Below the pieces are notes generated by a model. The model had not been told where the DNA came from. It saw nothing but the letters and a program-made list of their open reading frames with translations, and made no database searches. DNA of 64,000 nucleotides, from NCBI RefSeq assembly GCF_001654835.1, contig NZ_LXEP01000015.1, positions 310,001 to 374,000 of the forward strand. The letters are read 5' to 3'. Position 1 is the first letter of the stretch, and each line of letters opens with the position of its first letter. The stretch is from Buttiauxella gaviniae ATCC 51604 (GTDB taxonomy: Bacteria > Pseudomonadota > Gammaproteobacteria > Enterobacterales > Enterobacteriaceae). Made by a program: the position numbers and the translations under genes. Below, piece after piece: positions 58,151 through 64,000 of the stretch.

Positions 58151-59050
58151 TCAGAACGCTACACGTTCTTCCTGAAGCTGGGCTGCGAGTGCTTTAAGCT
58201 CTGGTAGATAATGCTCTTCCACTGGCGAGAATGGTTTGCGACACAGCGGTACAGCAACAACATCCATGTAATGCAGTAAAGTTTTCAGTCCACGGAAAAC
58301 ACCCACTTTAATCAGTACATCAATAACTTTATTACATTCACTTTGAAGCTGACTGGCACGTTGCATATCGCCGCTCTGAACTGCTTGCCTTATTGCCTGG
58401 TAGCGCCATCCCATTACGTTGTAAGTACTACCAATACCACCATCTGCTCCTGCAACCAGACCAGATGCAAAGATCTCGTCATAACCGTTGTAGAGCACCA
58501 GATCTGGATGGGCACGACGGATCTGTTCCATTTGGTAGAGATCACCCGACGTCTGTTTTAATGCTCCCACACCCGGCAAATTGATTAAGGTATCAATTTG
58601 CTCGAGAGTGAGTTTCACGCCACTTAATGCTGGTATGTTGTAGACCACCATTGGCAAACCTTCAGATGCATCAATTACTGCGCGGTAATGATCGCAATGT
58701 TCATTGAAACTAAATGGATAGTAGAATGGTGTTACGGCGGAGACGGCATCAAAACCGTAGCGGTGTGCGGCACTCGCCAGCACCTGGCTCTCATGAGTAC
58801 TGATACTGCCTACATGCGCAATCAGAGTTATTTTACCTTTGGCTTCTTCAGCAACGATTTCGAGCACTTGCTCACGTTCCTGCGCACTCTGTAGAAAGGC
58901 CTCTCCTGTCGATCCCCCTACGTAGATACCATCAATACCCTGTTCAATGTTGAAACGAACCAGACGGCGCAAGCTGTCGGTATCTACCTGTTGTTGCTGA
59001 TTGAACGGAGTAAGCAGTGCGGGCATCACACCGCGAAGATTCTGTGTCAT
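58151..59050 (-). CDS. nanA: N-acetylneuraminate lyase NanA
   Basis: 299 aa from ATG 59050 behind AGAGGC; earlier in-frame codons are not in the E. coli protein (297). Class I aldolase of the DapA family: Schiff-base Lys165 (GALKQTSGD), Tyr137 (VVYNIP) and GGSTGE substrate loop. It splits sialic acid into pyruvate and ManNAc. The triple NanR operator lies just upstream. Confidence 0.96.
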   Translation of the reverse strand: MTQNLRGVMPALLTPFNQQQQVDTDSLRRLVRFNIEQGIDGIYVGGSTGEAFLQSAQEREQVLEIVAEEAKGKITLIAHVGSISTHESQVLASAAHRYGFDAVSAVTPFYYPFSFNEHCDHYRAVIDASEGLPMVVYNIPALSGVKLTLEQIDTLINLPGVGALKQTSGDLYQMEQIRRAHPDLVLYNGYDEIFASGLVAGADGGIGSTYNVMGWRYQAIRQAVQSGDMQRASQLQSECNKVIDVLIKVGVFRGLKTLLHYMDVVAVPLCRKPFSPVEEHYLPELKALAAQLQEERVAF

Positions 59051-59088
59051 ATACGCCTCTATTGTTGTCTGGTTTATTAACATAACGA

Positions 59089-59111
59089 TATACCTTTATA
59101 CCTGTTATACC
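59089..59111 (-). promoter_or_regulatory. NanR operator: three GGTATA repeats
   Basis: On the minus strand GGTATA occurs at 59111-59106, 59102-59097 and 59094-59089, with AACA? spacing as in GGTATAACAGGTATA followed by AAGGTATA. This matches the E. coli nanA operator I recall base for base over this stretch. NanR binds the repeats and is released by sialic acid. Confidence 0.93.
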
Positions 59112-59230
59112 AAATCAAAAAGTAAACACCACATCACTAAGCGCTCAGGATGCGATCTTGCTCATATGAAATTATGATGGTTAATGAGACGTACTAAAAA
59201 ATCGTGCGAGGGATCTCAGATTAAAGTTGG

Positions 59231-60013
59231 CTACTTCTTGGAAGTGCGTTTGCGCGGCGTGGGATAGTAGGAGGCGAACACGCTTTTCAAATGAACTTTT
59301 AATGCCGCGTCAGCAGCATCAGGATCACGAGCCTGAATCGCGTTATAAATCTCAATATGCTGTTGATAGCTAATGTTGTTGTGGGCATGAAGAACGTCCT
59401 GAGAAACCGTTGGACGCGCCGCAATCAACCAGTCTAGCAATGCGACATGCACTGCCATAAAGATCGGATTATCAGGGATCTCCGCCAATTCCCGGTGGAA
59501 TTCGATATCGGATCGAATAAACAGATCGTTATCATCCAGGGCCTGGTTGTTCATCTCCAGCGCTTTTCCAAGACGAGCTATTTGATCGTCTGTGGCAAAT
59601 TCAGCGGCATAGCGAACCAGGCTAGATTCAAAAAACATACGCAATTGTTCAAAGTGCGCAATCCCGCCAGGACGCGAAAGGAAATCTTTCGCTACACCTG
59701 ACAACTCACCAATGATGGTATCTGCAGAAGGACGAGAAACGCGAGCGCGCTCTCCGTTACTAATTTGCACCAGACCTTTTCTTTTAAGTGCCGCCAGTGC
59801 TTCGCGAACTGAAGGACGACCAACATTGAAAAAGGCCATAAGTTCGCGCTCGGAAGGCAGTTGTTCACCTTCAGCAAACTCACGTCTGCGAATCATTTGC
59901 TCAAGCTCTTCTTCTACCATTTCAGAGAGCTTTTTACGCGCAAGCGGGCGACGGCGCATCGTATGACCGATGGTCTCAGTCGTCTCAGGTGGTTGCTCGT
60001 CAAATGTACTCAT
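59231..60013 (-). CDS. nanR: Sialic acid-responsive repressor NanR
   Basis: 260 aa (E. coli 263). GntR-family wHTH ([36 protein letters not shown]) and an FCD (FadR-type) ligand domain with metal-site residues. It represses nan genes through GGTATA repeats. Upstream of nanA on the same strand with a separate 180-base spacer. dcuD, which follows upstream in K-12, is absent; sspB comes next. Confidence 0.95.
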   Translation of the reverse strand: MSTFDEQPPETTETIGHTMRRRPLARKKLSEMVEEELEQMIRRREFAEGEQLPSERELMAFFNVGRPSVREALAALKRKGLVQISNGERARVSRPSADTIIGELSGVAKDFLSRPGGIAHFEQLRMFFESSLVRYAAEFATDDQIARLGKALEMNNQALDDNDLFIRSDIEFHRELAEIPDNPIFMAVHVALLDWLIAARPTVSQDVLHAHNNISYQQHIEIYNAIQARDPDAADAALKVHLKSVFASYYPTPRKRTSKK

Positions 60014-60126
60014 AGCGTCAGAATCGGCCGTTTATGGAAGAAGCATCGCAAATAATATAGCCGAATCATAACACAGCAAATCATGTCTTACGTAAAGATG
60101 CAGTCTGTCAGCTTGTTTAAGACAAT

Positions 60127-60150
60127 AAAAAGCCAGTCATAAGACTGGCT
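60127..60150 (-). terminator. Terminator after sspB
   Basis: AGCCAGTC (60131-60138) pairs with GACTGGCT (60143-60150) around ATAA; TTTTTATTG follows on the minus strand. Confidence 0.85.
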
Positions 60151-60184
60151 TCGATTTGCACTTTGAGGGGCATGATTTCGCGAG

Positions 60185-60682
60185 TTACTTCACAACGCGT
60201 AATGCCGGACGGCCACCACGTGGTGGGGGCTCATCATCCGGACCATCGTCATCTTCATCGTGATCGGGGCGTGAGCCATCGATCACCTGCATCACCATTT
60301 CTGAATCCGATGGTTGCTGCTCAATATCGTTATGACTTTCACCATCTTCGTCATAGATAGTTTCCGGCTCGAACATGGTGCCAGCACCATTTTCACGCGC
60401 GTAAATAGCCAGAACCGCAGCCATAGGAACAAACACCTGACGTGGCACACCACCGAAACGCGCATTAAAACGCACATCACTATTGGCTAGCTCCAGGTTT
60501 CCTACCGCTCGCGGCGCGATATTCAGGACAATTTGCCCGTCACGTGCATATTCCATAGGCACATGCACGCCTGGCAATGTCACATCCACAACCAAGTGCG
60601 GTGTGAGCTGGTTATCCAGTAGCCACTCGTAAAAAGCACGAAGCAGATAAGGACGACGTGGTGACAATTGCGACATTTCCAT
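60185..60682 (-). CDS. sspB: SspB, ClpXP adaptor (stringent starvation protein B)
   Basis: 165 aa from ATG 60682 (MEMSQLSPRRPYLLRAF), the E. coli length. The folded domain binds SsrA tags and RseA; a long acidic linker leads to the C-terminal ClpX-binding motif RGGRPALRVVK. It follows sspA with 3 bases between the genes. Confidence 0.96.
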   Translation of the reverse strand: MEMSQLSPRRPYLLRAFYEWLLDNQLTPHLVVDVTLPGVHVPMEYARDGQIVLNIAPRAVGNLELANSDVRFNARFGGVPRQVFVPMAAVLAIYARENGAGTMFEPETIYDEDGESHNDIEQQPSDSEMVMQVIDGSRPDHDEDDDGPDDEPPPRGGRPALRVVK

Positions 60683-60685
60683 CAA

Positions 60686-61327
60686 TTAGCCCCGGGTCTG
60701 AAGACGCATTTCGCGCTCAGGTTCGGTCAAAGAAGCGAGGAATGAATCACGCTCAAACACGCGAGTCATATAGCCTTTCATCTCTTTAGAACCCGCGCCT
60801 GTCAACTCAATACCCATCTGCGGCAAACGCCACAGCAGCGGCGCCAGGTAGCAATCTACCAGGCTGAATTCATCACTCAGGAAGAAAGGTTTCTGAGTAA
60901 ATACAGGTGCGATGGCCAGTAGTTCTTCACGTAATTGCTTGCGTGCAGCATCAGCTTCTTGAGCAGAACCGTTCATCACGATGTGCATCAGTGAATACCA
61001 GTCTTTCTGGATACGATGCATGTACAGGCGACTTTCACCACGTGCAACCGGATAAACCGGCATTAATGGTGGGTGCGGGAAACGCTCATCAAGATATTCC
61101 ATGATGATGCGGGATTCCCACAGGGTAAGTTCGCGGTCAACCAGGGTCGGTACGCTGTGATTTGGGTTGAGGTCAATCAGATCCTGAGGCAGGTTATCCG
61201 TTTCCACATGCTCAATTTCAACGCTAACACCTTTTTCAGCCAGTACGATACGCACCTGGTGGCTATAGATGTCAGTAGGACCGGAAAACAGCGTCATCAC
61301 CGAACGTTTGTTGGCAGCGACAGCCAT
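60686..61327 (-). CDS. sspA: SspA, RNA polymerase-associated stringent starvation protein
   Basis: 213 aa from ATG 61327 (MAVAANKRSVMTLFSG). GST fold without GST activity; the PHP surface segment FPHPPLMPVYP is kept. It binds RNA polymerase and sigma-70 and represses H-NS in stationary phase. Heads the sspAB operon. Confidence 0.96.
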   Translation of the reverse strand: MAVAANKRSVMTLFSGPTDIYSHQVRIVLAEKGVSVEIEHVETDNLPQDLIDLNPNHSVPTLVDRELTLWESRIIMEYLDERFPHPPLMPVYPVARGESRLYMHRIQKDWYSLMHIVMNGSAQEADAARKQLREELLAIAPVFTQKPFFLSDEFSLVDCYLAPLLWRLPQMGIELTGAGSKEMKGYMTRVFERDSFLASLTEPEREMRLQTRG

Positions 61328-61645
61328 GAAAACCTCCAAGTTTATCAGAAAATTACTGCTAATAGCCGCAAGCGGCAACTAACCTGACCGTTTGATACCC
61401 AAGACGCCGGAACACCACCAGTTGCCAAAAAAGAGGCAAAAACAAACTGATGCCGACATGAGGGCAGAAAATTGGTTGATAGTTTACCAGATTTTACGGG
61501 TTTTGTGGGGGATGGATCTGGATTTTGACTGAAAAGCTAGTGCTATCATGAAGTTAGCAACACTAAATATAATTTTCAGGCATAAAAAAACCCGGTACAA
61601 GACCGGGTTTTTTCGCAAATTGTATTCTGCAAAAGCAGACGACAA
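61328..61645. other. 318-base spacer between rpsI and sspA
   Basis: Contains the sspA leader (GGAGG near 61335 on the minus strand), a TAAACT -10-like element near 61480, and the rpsI terminator at 61586-61613. I see no ORF or RNA gene in the rest. Confidence 0.6.
61586..61613. terminator. Terminator after rpsI
   Basis: CCCGGT (61591-61596) pairs with ACCGGG (61602-61607), extended by A/T tracts on both sides. Ends the rplM-rpsI transcript on the minus strand. Confidence 0.88.
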
Positions 61646-62517
<872 letters not shown>

Positions 62518-62730
62518 TCACCCAAACGTTTAAAATCAGTTCAAGGTTCACACGACAAAGTCCGGCAAACCTACCCCTTCGAATAGCCAATGCCAGCACG
62601 ACCAAGTTTTGGGAAAAAAACTTTGGTTGTAACGTGGGGTCGCAAGATTATAGGGAAGTCGCCCCTAAAGGTCGAACCTTTTTGTCGTTTTTGTCTCACT
62701 TTATAGTCAGCCCCAATTGCACATTGCCGT

Positions 62731-63849
62731 TTAAGGCATATGTGGCAACCGCAAATACTCTTCACTTTGCATTTCCTGCAGGCGCGACAGGCAGCGCTGG
62801 AACTCAAAGCGCAGCCTTTCCCCCTGGTAAATATCAAACAGCGAAACTTGTGCTGATACCACCAGCTTGACGTGACGTTCGTAAAACTCATCTACCAGTG
62901 CGATGAAGCGACGCGCTTCATTTTCATTACGCGTATTCATTACCGGTACATTAAACAACATCACGGTATGGAACAGACGCGACAATGCGATGTAGTCATG
63001 CTGACTGCGAGCATCGACACACAACGTATTGAAATCAACAGCAAGCGTTTGATTGGCAAGACCTAAAGTGGCTAATGGACGATGATTAATTTCCAGCACT
63101 GGCTCTCCTTCCCGCGCCGCACCGGCCAGCGCTGTGTAGAGTTTTTCCATTTGCCCTGCGGTTTCGTCATTAAGTGGGGAAAGCCATAAATGGGCCTGGG
63201 TCAACGTTCTCAAGCGATAATCGATACCCGCATCAACGTTCATGATTTCACAGTGGCGCTTTATCGCGTCAATCGCAGGGATAAATCGCGGCCTCTGTAG
63301 ACCGTTACGATACAGATCATCCGGCGGAATATTGGATGTAGCCACAAGCGTAATACCGCGAGCAAACAGCGCTTGCATTAGCGTGCCGAGCAACATCGCA
63401 TCCGTGATATCCGACACGAAAAACTCATCAAAACAAAGAATGTCCGTCTGGGATTTGAAGCGGTCTGCAATGACTTCCAGTGGATCTATTTGCCCCTGTA
63501 ACTCAGCCAGTTCTTCATGTACACGCAGCATGAATCGATGAAAGTGCAACCGTAGCTTGCGTTCGCCAGGTAAACTCTGAAAAAACATATCCATTAACCA
63601 AGTTTTCCCTCGCCCCACTCCACCCCACATATACAGCCCACGGACAGGCTCCTGATTTGTCGAAGCGCTACGTTTACCAAAGAGTTTGCCAAAGAAATTA
63701 CCGCTAGCTGCCACTGTTGGCGTTTGACTGGTTAATGCCTGCCAAATGACGTCCAGTCTGGCGACAGCCTCACGTTGCACATCATCCGGTTGATAGCTGC
63801 CCTCGGTCAGGGCTTGTTGGTAGCGCGATGCAGGGGAGAGATTTTGCAT
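62731..63849 (-). CDS. zapE: ZapE (YhcM), cell-division AAA+-type ATPase
   Basis: 372 aa (E. coli 375). Walker A GGVGRGKTWLMD and Walker B ILCFDEFFVSD. It binds FtsZ and supports division under anaerobic or heat stress. The last ~150 bases of the window are its promoter side, with no gene seen. Confidence 0.95.
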   Translation of the reverse strand: MQNLSPASRYQQALTEGSYQPDDVQREAVARLDVIWQALTSQTPTVAASGNFFGKLFGKRSASTNQEPVRGLYMWGGVGRGKTWLMDMFFQSLPGERKLRLHFHRFMLRVHEELAELQGQIDPLEVIADRFKSQTDILCFDEFFVSDITDAMLLGTLMQALFARGITLVATSNIPPDDLYRNGLQRPRFIPAIDAIKRHCEIMNVDAGIDYRLRTLTQAHLWLSPLNDETAGQMEKLYTALAGAAREGEPVLEINHRPLATLGLANQTLAVDFNTLCVDARSQHDYIALSRLFHTVMLFNVPVMNTRNENEARRFIALVDEFYERHVKLVVSAQVSLFDIYQGERLRFEFQRCLSRLQEMQSEEYLRLPHMP

Positions 63850-64000
63850 GGTATTATGGTATTCCCTTAAAAATCGGATTGCCGTTTACTTAATGCTCAA
63901 AAAAGGACGGTTGTCGAAAAAAAGGCCGTTCTACCCTAAGCGATGCTGCGTCAGGATTCCACTTCTCTTAGGTTAACGGTTATAGTGGCTACATTACCCT

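Overview
This window is core chromosome of a member of the Enterobacteriaceae. The translated proteins align closely, residue for residue where I can recall them, with Escherichia coli K-12 proteins, and the gene order follows the E. coli yhbT-to-zapE segment (ubiT to zapE) almost without a break. Three departures from K-12 rule out E. coli itself: a dacB-pmrA-pmrB operon, no argG/yhbX between metY and leuU, and a sialic acid locus reduced to nanR-nanA-nanT. I cannot name the genus from sequence alone. I see no prophage, insertion sequence, CRISPR array or toxin-antitoxin pair, and I find no convincing undescribed multi-gene system.

Layout. 1-3.4 kb: anaerobic ubiquinone hydroxylation genes (ubiT divergent from ubiUV) and the luciferase-like yhbW. 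3.4-10.7 kb: tryptophan permease mtr, then the RNA-decay and cold-shock cluster rpsO-pnp-nlpI-yrbN-deaD, all on the minus strand. 10.8-17.7 kb: the translation and transcription operon metY-rimP-nusA-infB-rbfA-truB, with tRNA-Leu(GAG) and secG upstream of it. 17.9-23.9 kb: ftsH-folP-glmM, rlmE, yhbY and greA. 24.1-27.3 kb: dacB followed directly by a PmrAB-type two-component system. 27.3-31.9 kb: rplU-rpmA-yhbE-obgE, ispB and sfsB. 31.9-36.7 kb: murA, ibaG and the outer-membrane lipid asymmetry operon mlaFEDCB. 37-45 kb: yrbG-kdsD-kdsC-lptC-lptA-lptB-rpoN-hpf-ptsN-rapZ-npr, joining Kdo and LPS export to sigma-54 and the nitrogen PTS. 45-50 kb: mtgA, elbB, the small RNA arcZ, arcB and yhcC. 50.5-56.5 kb: glutamate synthase gltBD. 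56.5-60 kb: nanT, nanA and nanR. 60-64 kb: sspB, sspA, rpsI, rplM and zapE.

The genes group into envelope assembly (murA, mla, kds/lpt, dacB, mtgA, pmrAB, secG, ftsH), gene expression (rpsO, rplU, rpmA, rpsI, rplM, infB, nusA, truB, rbfA, rimP, rlmE, obgE, pnp, deaD, greA) and redox or nitrogen control (arcB/arcZ, ubiUVT, rpoN, ptsN, npr, gltBD).

Points most worth a second look: a serine at residue 64 of dihydropteroate synthase (FolP), the position of a known E. coli sulfonamide-resistance substitution; a long hairpin over the ubiV-yhbW junction that buries the yhbW ribosome site; a small upstream ORF overlapping the gltB start; and a short palindromic repeat inserted just ahead of rpoN. 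Gene calls rest on recalled family sequences; no database search was run.
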